This document shows, piece by piece, positions 11,881 to 21,598 of a stretch of 64,000 nt of DNA (position 1 is the stretch's first letter; each line of letters starts with the position of its first letter). The notes under the pieces are model-generated. The model was not told the origin of the DNA and ran no database searches. It was given only the letters and a program-made list of their open reading frames with translations. The position numbers and the translations under genes were made by a program. Source of the stretch: Hydractinia symbiolongicarpus (lineage: Eukaryota > Cnidaria > Hydrozoa > Anthoathecata > Hydractiniidae); contig NC_079879.1 of NCBI RefSeq assembly GCF_029227915.1, positions 17,734,001-17,798,000 of the forward strand, in the 5' to 3' direction.

Positions 11881-12925
11881 TCCCTTAAAATTAGCGTCGA
11901 CATTCGGCACTGCCGACCTAAAATACGAAGATACCGCTGTTGCAACATAATTTTGTTGTGATATTTATAAATAACAATAATTTTGGTTTTGTTTGAGCTT
12001 CTTTCACTCAATGCGACGACAAAATAATTAAATTCGATTTTCAGTAAGTTAGGCCATTAGGCTGGATTAAAGAGTCACCAAAATCAAAAAGCTTTTGAAT
12101 GCCATAATCAAAAAGGTCTGTGTTATTATGAAGAACGTAAGGTATAGAGAACATTAAAGTCGCGTCCCCTTTCCTTCATGCTGACACTCTTATGCTCGGC
12201 TGTTGCATTACACTGAGACTCGAACGAAAGATAAAAGACCATTTGGAACCATGCCACAAGTCAGGCCGACCTTCATCGTCACAGAAAATACTGCCAGAAG
12301 AGTGCGCATCCATGCAAGTTATATATAACCAGAACATTGCGAGAGGTTAGGTGTCGTGTACCTTAATACAACTTTCGGACAAATGTTCTCGTGATGTAAT
12401 ACCAAAGACAAAAAATCCTTTTAAAAGGGGAAAGAGAAATCAAAATGTTTAGTAATAATAATCGAAAAAATTGTATATCGTATTAAAAAGAAGTCTGGAA
12501 GTTCTTTTAGCAATAAGTCAGCCCTGCCCTCGGTTTTGTGTGGAAAATGTTCTGCGAACACTCTAACAATTGAGTTTCCTGTACAGTTTTGCTTCATGTT
12601 AACTGTGCCAGTGACAAGCATTTTTGAAGCATGTCACCGGCGACTTCTGCGATATACAACCTAATGATGCCCTAACCTAATGAACTAATCTCAAAACAAA
12701 AAAAGCCAGTTGGCAGTGGCTTTTAAACTAACAAAGTCCACCATCCTGAAGTTATGCCAATTCCCATTTGTCACCGTCTTAGGAGATCAATGCATCGAAA
12801 TTATAACAGGTCTACCTCTAATAAAACGTAAATGACGAAAGTTATTGCCAGCTGAACAATTTCACTAAAAAAAAATTGCCCACACAAATCAGTTGAAATG
12901 TATCTCACGTTGGCAGTTTTATTCA
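11881..12925. other. unassigned insert between LINE piece and RTE copy
   Basis: The LINE frame is lost near 11880 and regained near 15740. The RTE explains 12926-15600, but this first kilobase does not match any element I recognise. It contains CTTAAAATTAGCGTCGACATTC-type unique DNA and no convincing coding frame. A minus-strand open frame at 12421-12621 has no recognisable motif. Confidence 0.4.
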
Positions 12926-15600
12926 TCATCATCATCATCATCATTCTCGTCTTAACGTCCGTTTTCCATGCTAGCATGGGTTGGATGTGGTATATTAATG
13001 ACCCTCTTCCAATCTGATCTAGACTGTGTTAGATCTACACTCAACTTCCTCTGTATCAAGTCTGTCCTTATAACCTCCTGCCAAGTCTTTCTTGGTCTGC
13101 CTCTGGGCTTTTCCCCAGGAACTATCAAGTCTCTACACTTTCTTACCCAATTATCCCTCTCCATTCTTTCCAAGTGCCCCAGCTAATACTACTGCACTTC
13201 TTATGTACCCAATGCTTGGAAGTCTGACAAAAAATTGAGTTACTACCAACCCCTTTCCTGCAAACCCCACAAGGCCACTTTCCAACTACAAGGTCACACT
13301 TGGCTGCAATGCTAATAATCATGACTTTAGACTTTGCTGTGTTCACCCTTAGCCCTTTTCTTCTAGTCCTTTCTTCCACTTCTCAAACTTTTCAACTAAT
13401 TCTTCCATCGACTCTGCTATGAGAACCGAATCATCTGCATACAATAACTCCCATGGAGAACCTGTTCTAAACTCCATCGACAGCGCTTCTAAGACTAGAA
13501 CAAACAACAAAGGACTATTCATAACTAATTGAATCGTTAATCACGACACAACTTCTAGCATTGCTGTACATAGACTGTACTATCGTAACTAGCCACTCAT
13601 CCACACCTAATTTTCTCATAGCCCACCAAATAACTTTACGTGGCACACTAACAAAAGCTTTCTCTAAATCTAAAAAGGCAAAATAGAGATTCTTTCTCTT
13701 TCCTAAATACTTTTCCTGAAGCTGTCTGAGTAAAACATATTGCATCTGTAGTGCCGCGCCTTGGAACAAAACCAAATTGCATCTTATCTATATCAATTCG
13801 TTCTCTAAGTAACTTATCAATCACTCTTTCAATAATTTTATTACTTGATCACTTGAAAAAATTCACTATTACACTCACTCGGAATAGCACCATCCTTTAT
13901 AATCTGATTAGCAACACTTGTAATAAGCTCAACTTCAATATATCCAGATGCTTTTACCATTTCTGCAACAATACCTGATACTCCTTTTCTAATAGCCTCC
14001 ACTACCCATTCTGTCTTAATCTGAATATCTGGCCCTTCTACAACATCATCATCATCAGACAAATTATCCTCATCCCAATCAAACTAAGTGCGAAGCAACC
14101 TCTGATATTAATTCTTCCAAGCTACCCTTTTCTCCTCCGCTGTGATAGCGAAGATACCTTCATCATAACGTATACACTTCTCACCTACAACATCTTGATT
14201 AATCTTCTTCATTTGCTTTGCTATCTTGAACACCTGATTGCGCTGGTCTTCCTATTCTTAACACATCTGCAAATCTGTTTCTCTCTGCTTCTGATTTTGC
14301 CTTAGCTTCTAGCTTAGCTTCTAAGTAAATATTTTTACTACCACCTGACGTCCACTCTTTGAAAAAAGTAGTCAAAGTAGTCCAAGTACTTTCAACATTG
14401 TCACTATCACACTGACCATTGTGGGCTAACTGCTGAACTTTTGCACTAAATTGTCTTGCTATAATCTCTTCCTTCAGCTTCCAGACTTTACGACGGGGCC
14501 TGTACTTTCCCTTGGCTTCTTTAACATTCTTCAAGATAATATCACAAACCAGCAACCTATGCTGGGAAACACACTCTTCCCCCAATATAACTTTCACGTC
14601 CTTTACCACTTTCTTGTCTGACTTTCTAACCAGGAAGTAATCTATCTGTGTCTTACAGCCACCTGACTCATATGTTATCAGCCTACTCTGTCTCTTACTG
14701 AATGATGTGTTGCAAACCACCATGTCCGTTGCCATTCCAGACTCAAGCAATCTCTCCCCTTCCTTATTTCTGCTCCCAAATCGATAGCCTCCATGCACAC
14801 CTCTATAACCTTCAGATGACTTCCCAACATGACCATTACAGTCGCCGCTCACCATGACAAGTTCAGTGTCTCCAAACATTGATGTGACTGCTATTAACTC
14901 ATCATAAAACTTATCTTTATCTTCCTCACTGAGTCCACACTGTGGAGCATAAACTGACAGAAAAGTGACAATCCTATTAGCTATCAGAACCTTTATCACT
15001 ATAATACGACTATTAACACGCATAACATCTATTACTTTTTCTACCCACTTCTCTACAACGAATATGCCAACTCCTCCATATCCATCACTATTACCAATCC
15101 AAAAAAGCTTATACCTTGCTTCCTACCTTCCACAAGTCCCTGACTTCCTGAACACAACACATATCAACGAATCTACCTTCTAACATTTCAACTACTTCAC
15201 CTGCTCTACCTCTCAGAGTACCAACATTTACACTAGCCATCCTCAACCTAGTGTTATCTACCTTGTGATGTGATAGCTGGGTAACGGTCTGACGATGCTC
15301 ACACCTGACATCTGTCCAACCATGCGCGACACCTTCACTCCTTAGAGTTCCAGCCCTGTTTACGCAATTTCTCTGATCAACTATTCTTACGGCCATTAAT
15401 AAAGAGTTTTGGCATTGTTTTACAGCTGGATGCCCTTCCTAGCGCAAACCGTTCACAGACCGGACTGGGTGTTTTTTAAAGTGACACCATCACTATGTGG
15501 CATTTCATGGGACTTCCACAATCGCCCCTTTAAACTAAGGTATGGTGGAGGACGTTCAACTCCTCTCTTGTCTCTTAAAGAGACCCTTCACCTCATTGTT
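12926..15600 (-). mobile_element. RTE-like retrotransposon, nearly full length, minus strand
   Basis: This copy includes an upstream segment (15600-15397), an endonuclease domain, RT pieces and the RTE 3' end. The 3' end is at 12926, where the minus strand finishes with (ATG)n (plus strand: TCATCATCAT...). The element shares long stretches of high identity with the insertion at 2.1-4.2 kb. Frameshifts and an internal deletion in the RT, where the block between 13500 and 13540 is missing the YADD-preceding region, make it non-functional. The right end, near 15600, is approximate. Confidence 0.85.
12952..15396 (-). pseudogene. RTE-like ORF: AP endonuclease plus reverse transcriptase, broken
   Basis: From the ATG at 15396 the protein reads towards lower coordinates. 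The endonuclease starts with LRMASVNVGTLRGRAGEV, and CVQEVR gives the conserved Q-E. A frameshift near 15110 precedes the next long stretch (15023-14199), which has VSGDCNGHVG (the GDxN site, with Cys in place of Phe) and SQHRLLVCD (the terminal H of the catalytic site). RT pieces follow at 14062-13841 and 13775-13515 (FLDLEKAFVSVPRK), then 13379-13143 and the C-terminal KPRGRPRKTWQEV block ending at 12952. Several frameshifts and stops are visible. Confidence 0.85.
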
Positions 15601-15601
15601 G

Positions 15602-15712
15602 GTTGCGCGGGTTAGATAAAGCTTTTAAACGATAGAAATAATTATATTTTAACAAAGATTAAAACTTTAATTTTGATAGAAAAGCATTTTCAGATCGCAT
15701 TATAGAAGTTTA
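15602..15712 (+). repeat. solo copy of the internal segment of the mariner-type MITE
   Basis: GTTGCGCGGGTTA... at 15602-15712 is repeated at 16189-16298 inside the MITE with very few mismatches (for example TTTTGATAG versus TTTTAATAG). It is a direct repeat about 590 bp away and probably the remnant of another copy of the same MITE next to the RTE end. Confidence 0.85.
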
Positions 15713-15864
15713 TTGCCCACGTAAAAAAATTCTAATTTCAAGGGCTGGAAGACAGTAATTTAATATATCGTTCTCAATTTGGTTACCGCAGATGTAGATC
15801 CACAAACATAGTTGCAACGTTATTTATGGATAACATCAGAAAAGAACTTGATAAAGGAAATTTA

Positions 15865-16625
15865 CAGTACAGTCCAAATGTAAGCGTACGTGTACGCTCA
15901 AGTTTCACACCTTTTTCTCAGGGGCGGTAGTTGTTTGTCTTTTGTTCTTATTAATTATCTTACGAGTCTTGTAAGTCATTAACTTGCGCATAATAAACAA
16001 AAGATTCTTAAAGAAAAAACAGCTTATTATAACCGCGTGTAACTATTGTTAAATAGTGTTAACATAACTATTCCCAATAGCATAATTGCCAATGTTATCA
16101 ACTCTATCAATGTGACAGTGTTTAATTAGTTTTATTAAATAAAAGTTTTGCGTGGAAACTAAATAAACTAGCGAGAAGGCATTTTTAGTTGCGCGGGTTA
16201 AATAAAGCTTTTAAACGATAGAAATAATTATATTTTAACAAAGATTAAAACTTTAATTTTAATAGAAAAGCATTTTCAGATCGCATTTTAGAAGTTTAAA
16301 AACGAAAAACAGCGATAGAAATGGTTTAGATCATTGGATTTGTTGTTTTTTAAAGGAGCTTGTGTTTTTTGAATATATCGATATTAAAATTCCGTTACTA
16401 TAATTAGTTTTGTTGTTAAAAAAAAATTCAATAGCCTTCGCGTTAAATTTTTTTTTGCGCAGAGTTTTGTTTATAAACAATGTTTCTTGCTATGCTTTTG
16501 TTTTTAACACGAAGCAATTATTTTCGCGCAATTTGAAAGGAACTTGCTATCCTATTGTTTTTTGAATGAAAGCAATTATTTTTGCAAGTTAAGCATACGC
16601 GTACGCTTACATCTGGACGGTACTG
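15865..16625. mobile_element. Tc1/mariner-type MITE with TA target duplication
   Basis: The left end is CAGTACAGTCCAAATGTA and the reverse complement of the right end is CAGTACCGTCCAGATGTA. Similarity continues through AAGCGTACGYGTAYGCT. TA flanks both sides (15863-15864 and 16626-16627). Excision with one TA restores the LINE frame as GNLVGAIFIDLLKAFD, which fixes the boundaries independently. No coding sequence is present in the 761 bp. Confidence 0.9.
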
Positions 16626-16960
16626 TAGTTGGTGCAATCTTCATTGATTTGTTGAAAGCTTTTGACAGTGTTTCACATAGCATCTTGCTTGAAAAGCTTC
16701 ACACATATGGCATTTGTGGCAAAGAGCTACAATAGTTTACCCACTACCTATTCAACCGTAAACAACAGGTGGTTATTGATAACATCAGATCTAACGCTGA
16801 GAATGTAAAATGCAGAGCCCCTCAGGGATCTATTCTAGGACCCCTTTTATTTTTAATTTTCTTCAATGATTTGAGACCTCGCTTATTAGAGCACGTAATA
16901 TCCAATTCGCCGACGGCACAGTGGTTTATATTGCTGGAAGCAATGTGAATTACATCGAAG
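16626..16960 (+). pseudogene. LINE reverse transcriptase core fragment
   Basis: VGAIFIDLLKAFDSVSHS carries the first catalytic Asp and APQGSILGPLLFLIFFNDL is the RT motif 4 region. The box that should be FADD reads FADG (near 16905-16916), so one catalytic Asp is lost. A stop occurs after GKELQ at 16733-16735. The fragment ends where element B inserts. Confidence 0.85.
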
Positions 16961-18046
16961 CAGGCCTTACCATTAATGGCGAGCAATTGCTCGCGCATGT
17001 GTAGTGCTCGCGTAAATGCTCGTTACTCGAGCATTTTATTGCTCGCGTAAATATTAACATTTTGAGATAACTGTAAACGTTTTTCTCAAGAATTGATTGG
17101 TCCTTTAAGTGAAACTGAAAAGATATTTGGTGTGATTATTTTCCACCCATCATGCAACAGTTCATTCGTCATTTTATAAAACGTGTGCGATACAGGCATC
17201 AAGGTTAATCTTTGTTGTGCATTCATTTTGCAGTAGAAAAGTGGGGGACGTTTTTAATCGTGAACCCCAAACACGATGATCGAGCGTCTACTGGTATAGC
17301 GACTCTCTCAATCTTAACTTCCTTTTCTACATGTCCGGAATAGTATGCATGACTATACTGTTGTTTTCATAAATTTAATGTTTATTTTTCAGGGTATCAC
17401 AAGCAAATAGGAAAAAATGTGCTCCTTTTTAAATTAAAAAAAATCTTTATACCGCATGTGGGTTTCGTTTTTAAAATTGTTTGAATAACAGTTGCGGCAT
17501 AAAGAAAATAATTCATTAAATTTGGACCTGCTATGGTTTCCAATTGTTTGAAGAAATTATCTACAATTAAATCCATGATAAATTGTCTGTTCCACCTGTA
17601 AGTACAGTTTTGCAGACTTGCGTCATCTTTGCTCCGTCGGCAAAAGAGATTTATGTCTACGTAGTTTTTTAACTAAGTCAGGAGTCGGTGAATTAGCTAG
17701 GATGGTCAGGTTGGCTATGAATAGGCTTGCTTGTGGATTTAAAGGACCAGGACTATTCAATAATACTGAGATCTGAAAGTGTCTGACCAAGATGGAAATC
17801 TATCGGACGTTTTAACCGACGAAAGTTCGAAACGAGCTACGGACATGTTGAGACCAAACTGGAAATGAGACGGACATTTTAATCACACGCCTGAAACAAT
17901 TTAGGTGTGTGCCAAGGCGCATGCCTCTCAGGAAAAAGATGCCCTAAGAGATTTAATGTAAAGTTTTTTTACCGAAAAATAGAGCGTAGAGATTCTGACG
18001 CGAGCTATTAATTGCTCGGGAGGTTATTTGCTAATGGCAAGGCCTG
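16961..18046 (-). mobile_element. non-autonomous hAT-like element, copy B
   Basis: The ends are CAGGCCTTACCATTA (left) and, reverse complemented from the right, CAGGCCTTGCCATTA. Flanks are TCGAAG (16955-16960) and TTGAAG (18047-18052), a 6-bp target duplication with one change. Excision restores the LINE reading NYIEDILNSELKN. The body is the inverted counterpart of copy A. Subterminal GCTCGCGT repeats and GAGCAATTGCTC lie near the left end (16980-17060). No coding region is supported. Confidence 0.85.
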
Positions 18047-18713
18047 TTGAAGATATTTTGAACTCAGAATTAAAAAATATCGCACAGTACCTAATCGAGA
18101 ATGATCTTATAATTAACTTAAAAAGAGGAAAAACGGAAGCGATGTTATTCTGATCTGGTAAAAAGTTGAATTCAGTATCCCCCAAGCTCAAGCTATTTTA
18201 CAATTTGGTTGAAGTCAACATGACAAGCCAGTATTATATTTGGGTTCGACTCTGGATTCAAAACTATCCAGGTGAATTTTGACACAGCCTACAAGAAAGC
18301 TTCGCCTCCTATCAGCATTGAGATCGCAAATTGATGACAACACTGCTACTATCATTTAAAACATTAACAGTATCATCAAACTTAAATTTACAAATATACA
18401 ACAGAAAAGGCTTGTGTGTCTGGACAACAGAGCGAGAAATATCACAAAAAATGCAAACGTTACAACAATTAAAAGTCTGATAATGAGAAATGTGTTTTGC
18501 GTAGTTCGTAAATGTATTGGTGGAGAGAGTTGTAGCACCTTCAACAGTTACTTCAAGTTGATGAATTATGAAAGGGTTACACGGAAAAAGCAGTTATCAT
18601 TACGTTTGCCAAGAGTTAAATTACAAGTTGTGAAAAGTGGGTTTTATTACATGGGTGCTGATATACAACAAGTTGCCATTAGATATATATTAGAAAAGAA
18701 AAATGTTGTGTAA
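18047..18713 (+). pseudogene. LINE RT thumb and C-terminal region
   Basis: After element B the LINE continues with LNSELKNIAQYLIENDLIIN and KTEAMLF, the usual post-YADD block. A decayed part follows. An open stretch at 18414-18713 begins CLDNRARNI and has LRLPRVKLQVVKSGFYYMGA before a stop at 18711-18713. Such R-x-P...GxxxxGA tails are typical of CR1/Jockey-type LINE C-termini. There is no obvious poly(A) or microsatellite tail. Confidence 0.65.
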
Positions 18714-18715
18714 CA

Positions 18716-19268
18716 TTTAAAAAGAAATTTTGTTTCTTTGTTTTCTAGATGTGTTCAATTTGAGGAGCGTCTTTACTCTATGTCCACACTCAATTATTTT
18801 CTCTGCCTTTTGTTTCACTTTTTCTTCTATTTTTTCAATACAGAAAATGAGCAAACAACTTAACGGTGAAAAGGTGTATTAAAGGGAACCCTGGTATGAA
18901 ATGATGTTGGGGTTATATTAAAAAGCTTAAATAGTTGGTTAACAAGTCTTTTTAAATTTTTTAAAGAATTTCAGAATGAATTACGCTAGTTATAAAATAA
19001 TTTTTTGTCGTCAGTGTTAAACAAGTGTCATTTTTGCCAAAATGACACTTGTTTGCTTGTCTCAGGCCTTTTAATTTTTTGCTGTGACTGGCTATTTAGC
19101 AAGCTATCATATATTATATAAAAAGGATGCAAAAAAGGAGTGTCAAAAGACCCCTCATGTGTGAGAAACATAGGAACATATAAGGGGTAATGCTTCATTT
19201 AAAGGATCCCTCATTTACTAGGTCTTCCTTGACTTGACTGAGCTTATAATTAGCCTTAGCTTAGCTTT
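18716..19268. other. probable intronic DNA, no gene recognised
   Basis: The region follows the splice donor of the PICALM-like exon on the minus strand. It contains a short inverted repeat around AAACAAGTGTCATTTTTGCC / AAAATGACACTTGTTTGC (about 19019-19055), which could form a hairpin. Nothing else was recognised. Confidence 0.5.
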
Positions 19269-19274
19269 ACTTAC

Positions 19275-19395
19275 AGCTGATGTGTTTTTTCTTTGGACCA
19301 ATCACTTCATGGCTCGTAGCTTTAGATACTGCCTTTCCTAAATTAGAACCTGTTATGGTGTGCTTTGCAGACTCGACTCTGTCCTTAACGTTCAT
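19275..19395 (-). CDS. PICALM: first coding exon of a PICALM/AP180-type clathrin assembly protein
   Basis: From the ATG at 19395 the minus strand encodes 40 codons beginning MNVKDRVESAKHTITGS and ending GPKKKHIS. This matches the very conserved start of the ANTH domain of AP180/PICALM proteins (DR-x-x-AKH-x-x-TG ... KATxHE ... GPKKKH), including the basic PKKKH inositol-phosphate site. The exon ends at 19275 and is followed by a consensus donor GTAAGTAAAG. The rest of the ANTH domain is not found anywhere on the minus strand to the left, so intron 1 should be longer than 19 kb. PICALM/AP180 proteins bind PtdIns(4,5)P2 and clathrin during endocytosis. Whether this is PICALM or the paralogous SNAP91 cannot be decided; invertebrates usually have one gene. 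There is no sign of decay. Confidence 0.85.
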
Positions 19396-19582
19396 ATTGC
19401 AAAAAGTTCGAAAAATCCAAGAAGAATTCCTTCGCCTTTTTTCTTTTCGGTTCGGAGTAATTATTACAACGCGACCGTACTTTTTGATATTGTGGCGAAG
19501 CAATTAAGCTTCGCGAGCGAAGCAAAATTGTGGAGTACGTTTGCTAAAGGCTAGTTTCCATTCAGCGCTTTTTTGTCACCAC
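19396..19582 (-). promoter_or_regulatory. probable 5' UTR/promoter region of the PICALM-like gene
   Basis: Only about 190 bp separate the start codon from the Helitron/Polinton insertion. The stretch contains several CpG-bearing motifs (TTCGCGAGCGAAGC near 19510). Position is the only support; no TATA box or initiator was identified. Confidence 0.25.
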
Positions 19583-19592
19583 CACTAGTATA

Positions 19593-19607
19593 CTAGTCGA
19601 CAAGGCC
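19593..19607 (-). mobile_element. 3' terminus of the Helitron copy that hosts the Polinton
   Basis: Read on the minus strand this is GGCCTTGTCGACTAG. It matches the 3' end of the Helitron units at 54.6-60 kb (GGGCCTTATCGACTAG), including the terminal CTAG. The rest of the same copy continues beyond the Polinton at 33333. Confidence 0.75.
19603..19607. repeat. 5-bp target-site duplication (AGGCC), left
   Basis: AGGCC immediately precedes the left terminal inverted repeat and recurs at 33333-33337 after the right one. Joining the two flanks through a single AGGCC rebuilds the Helitron sequence CTAGTCGACAAGGCCCG. Polintons usually produce 6 bp; here the sixth base differs (A versus T). Confidence 0.8.
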
Positions 19608-19723
19608 AGTAGTATAGTGAGGTGAATTAAAGTAGGACTTCGCTCCTTTCACACCTTTACCGCTAAAACTCACGCCCCCTTCACCCCCACTCCAGCCACC
19701 TTTCACACCTTTACCCCTAAAAC
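19608..19723. repeat. Polinton left terminal inverted repeat
   Basis: About 116 bp. The outer 36 bp match the right repeat with two changes. The inner part, CACTCCAGCCACCTTTCACA onward, also matches. The left copy has one extra unit of a C-rich motif (CCTTTCACACCTTTACC), so the inner repeat is longer than on the right. Confidence 0.95.
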
Positions 19724-19785
19724 CCCGTCCCTACCCCCTCCACCCCTACCCCAGCTTCCTTTGACACTTTTACCCCGTCAAACGG

Positions 19786-21040
19786 GAAGAGGTACGTGCC
19801 ACGAAGCTGGTGGACTTCGAGGGTATCGCCAAGCACTTCAACATCAACATTAGAGACTTTGAGCCCAAGACGAACTCAGACAAGGCGCAATGGCGGCTCG
19901 TTTACGGTCAGAATCAGTACAAGGAGGGGTTAGACACGATCAACCTCGGCATGCTGGATGGCCATTGTTTCTTTAAAAGAAGATGATGTTTTGACTCAGA
20001 GCTGGGAATGCGAGGCTTGCACCCAAATTTTCACACAAGCCTGCCACCTTACGCGGCATAAAAAGAACGAGTGCCGCATGCCGAGCAAATCAGAAAAGGT
20101 CTTTTACCCTGATAAGGGTTTCAGCTACGCGGCATGCCAATGGATATTGTTGTTTACACCCGTGCTCAAATGGTACCTAGAGCATGGGCTAAAAGTCACG
20201 GCATGTTACCAGTTCCTTAGGTACTCACGAGGCAAGCCGTTTGCGTGGTTCCCGGAAGAGATTGCGGATGCGCGACGCCAAGCTGATAAAGACCCTGATA
20301 AGCGCATCGCTGGTGATACGGCTAAGTTAAAGGGTAATTCGTTTTATGGTAAAATGATTGAAGATCTGGCAAGGCATGCCAACACTAGCTTTACCAGGGA
20401 TGAGAAGGCGGTCGATGTAGCAAAGAGGAGCCCATACCTAGAGGATCTTGAAGAGATTGGGTACGCGTATGAAGTAAGAAGAGGTAAACAAGGGGTCAGC
20501 ATCGATAGAGCTCATCAGTGTGGTATAGCCGTCTACCAACTAGCAAAGTTGCGCATGTTAGAGTTTTACAACGATTTTCTGGATCAGTACGTGGATCGTC
20601 GAGATTTTGAATATGTGTACATGGATACCAATAGCGCGTATTTTGCCATCTCGGGGGAAGAGCTGCGGGAGGTGGTTAGGCCTGCACTACTCAAGCAGTA
20701 TGACTCTGACGTAGAAAACTGGCTCGTCACTGACAAGCACTCGAGTCGAACGGGAGGTCTGTTCATCGGGTCTAGGATGATTGCATTGACAGCCAAGTGC
20801 TATTTCGTTGAAGGGTTGGAGGGCACGAAATTCTCCTGTAAAGGAATGTCAAAAAGTCAGAATGAGGTGACATGGTCAAGGTACATGGGAGCACTGAACG
20901 GCAAGCTAGATACCGCTAAAAATGTAGGCTTCCGGGTGCATAACCAGGGGATGATCACGTACCATAAACACAATCTGGGGCTCTCAGCTTGCTACGATAA
21001 GCGGAAAGTACTCCAGGACCGTATACATACAATGCCTTAG
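19786..21040 (+). pseudogene. Polinton DNA polymerase B (pPolB), C-terminal part, inactive motif C
   Basis: The frame at 19786-19971 carries a middle pPolB segment (FEPKTNSDKAQWRLVYGQNQ) and then shifts. From 19958 a C2H2-like finger (CEACTQIF...HLTRHKKNEC) is followed, after an internal deletion near 20140, by the palm. Motif B is KLKGNSFYGKMIED (about 20326-20367). Motif C reads YMDTNSAYFA at 20618-20647, with Asn (AAT at 20630-20632) where family B polymerases need Asp (DTDS). The exonuclease domain is missing. The C-terminus ends normally near the family's usual end (LSACYDKRKVL). The protein would replicate the element by protein priming; this copy should be catalytically dead. It lies next to the left end, as pPolB normally does. 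Confidence 0.9.
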
Positions 21041-21062
21041 AATTGTAAGTTGTGTACTAGAT

Positions 21063-21578
21063 GTGTCCAGCGAAAATTTTTGTGTACCTGGTGGTATACA
21101 AAAAACCAACATGGAGGAGACGAGGAATTGCTCAAACTGCAAGCGTCCTTTTACACTAGACAAATTCAAGATCGACAAACGTAATGGACAATTGACAAAA
21201 CAATGTATCAAATGCATTAATAGTAGGAAAGCGTCATATGAACGAACCAAATCCCCACATGAAAAACGGAGATATTGCAAAGAATGCGATTTCCCTGGGT
21301 ATAAGCATAAACTTATTCTAGATAGGATTCGTAATGCTCTAAGGCGTGACACAGAGCTTAGCTCTGCCGAGTACCTAGGGTGCGGTATATGCACATTCAT
21401 TGGTCACATCCAAGATCAATTCAGAGACGGGATGAGCTGGAACAACCAGGGGCAGTGGCAATTTGATCACAAGGTACCACTCAAGTATAGAGAGAACGGA
21501 GAATGCCCCAGCGAAGGAGTGCAACTCAAGAGGCTCCACTACACCAACATGCAGCCGATGTGGATCGAAGATATGTAG
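21063..21578 (+). CDS. zinc-ribbon plus HNH-like endonuclease protein
   Basis: The first ATG in frame is at 21111 (MEETRNCSNC), giving 155 residues; the frame is open from 21063. The N-terminus has two CxxC pairs (CSNC, CIKC), a zinc ribbon. The C-terminal half shows the arrangement of virus and phage HNH-type proteins: YLGCGI, then DGMSWNNQGQWQFDHKVPL (the D-H of the HNH core), then LHYTNMQPMW. It is one of the few intact frames in the element and follows the polymerase by 70 bp. A role in DNA nicking or recombination is inferred from the domain only. Confidence 0.65.
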   Translation: MSSENFCVPGGIQKTNMEETRNCSNCKRPFTLDKFKIDKRNGQLTKQCIKCINSRKASYERTKSPHEKRRYCKECDFPGYKHKLILDRIRNALRRDTELSSAEYLGCGICTFIGHIQDQFRDGMSWNNQGQWQFDHKVPLKYRENGECPSEGVQLKRLHYTNMQPMWIEDM

Positions 21579-21598
21579 CTTAGTTAGAATGCAGTTTT

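Larger units (their letters stand above)
9850..18715 (+). mobile_element. CR1/Jockey-like LINE, shattered by later insertions
   Basis: Pieces of one plus-strand non-LTR retrotransposon appear in the right order. Positions 9850-10027 hold the linker between endonuclease and RT (RAADWKAYRKIGNKCTTEVR). Positions 11373 to about 11880 hold the RT N-terminus (KSTGSDNFRPALLKD, NNYRPISMLSSL). Positions 15740-15864 hold SQFGYRRCRST, 16626-16960 the RT core, and 18047-18713 the RT thumb and C-terminal part. Splicing out the intervening DNA brings the reading frames back together at three junctions. The gaps are filled by a hAT-like element, an RTE copy with extra DNA, a Tc1/mariner-type MITE and a CAGGCC-ended element. 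Confidence 0.8.

Noticed and set aside
15409-15615. 68-codon plus-strand frame in the RTE 5' region
   Set aside because: It is antisense to the RTE leader and has no independent support.
18200-18290. tRNA-like GGGTTCGACTC box B motif
   Set aside because: It lies within the LINE coding frame and no matching box A or cloverleaf could be drawn.
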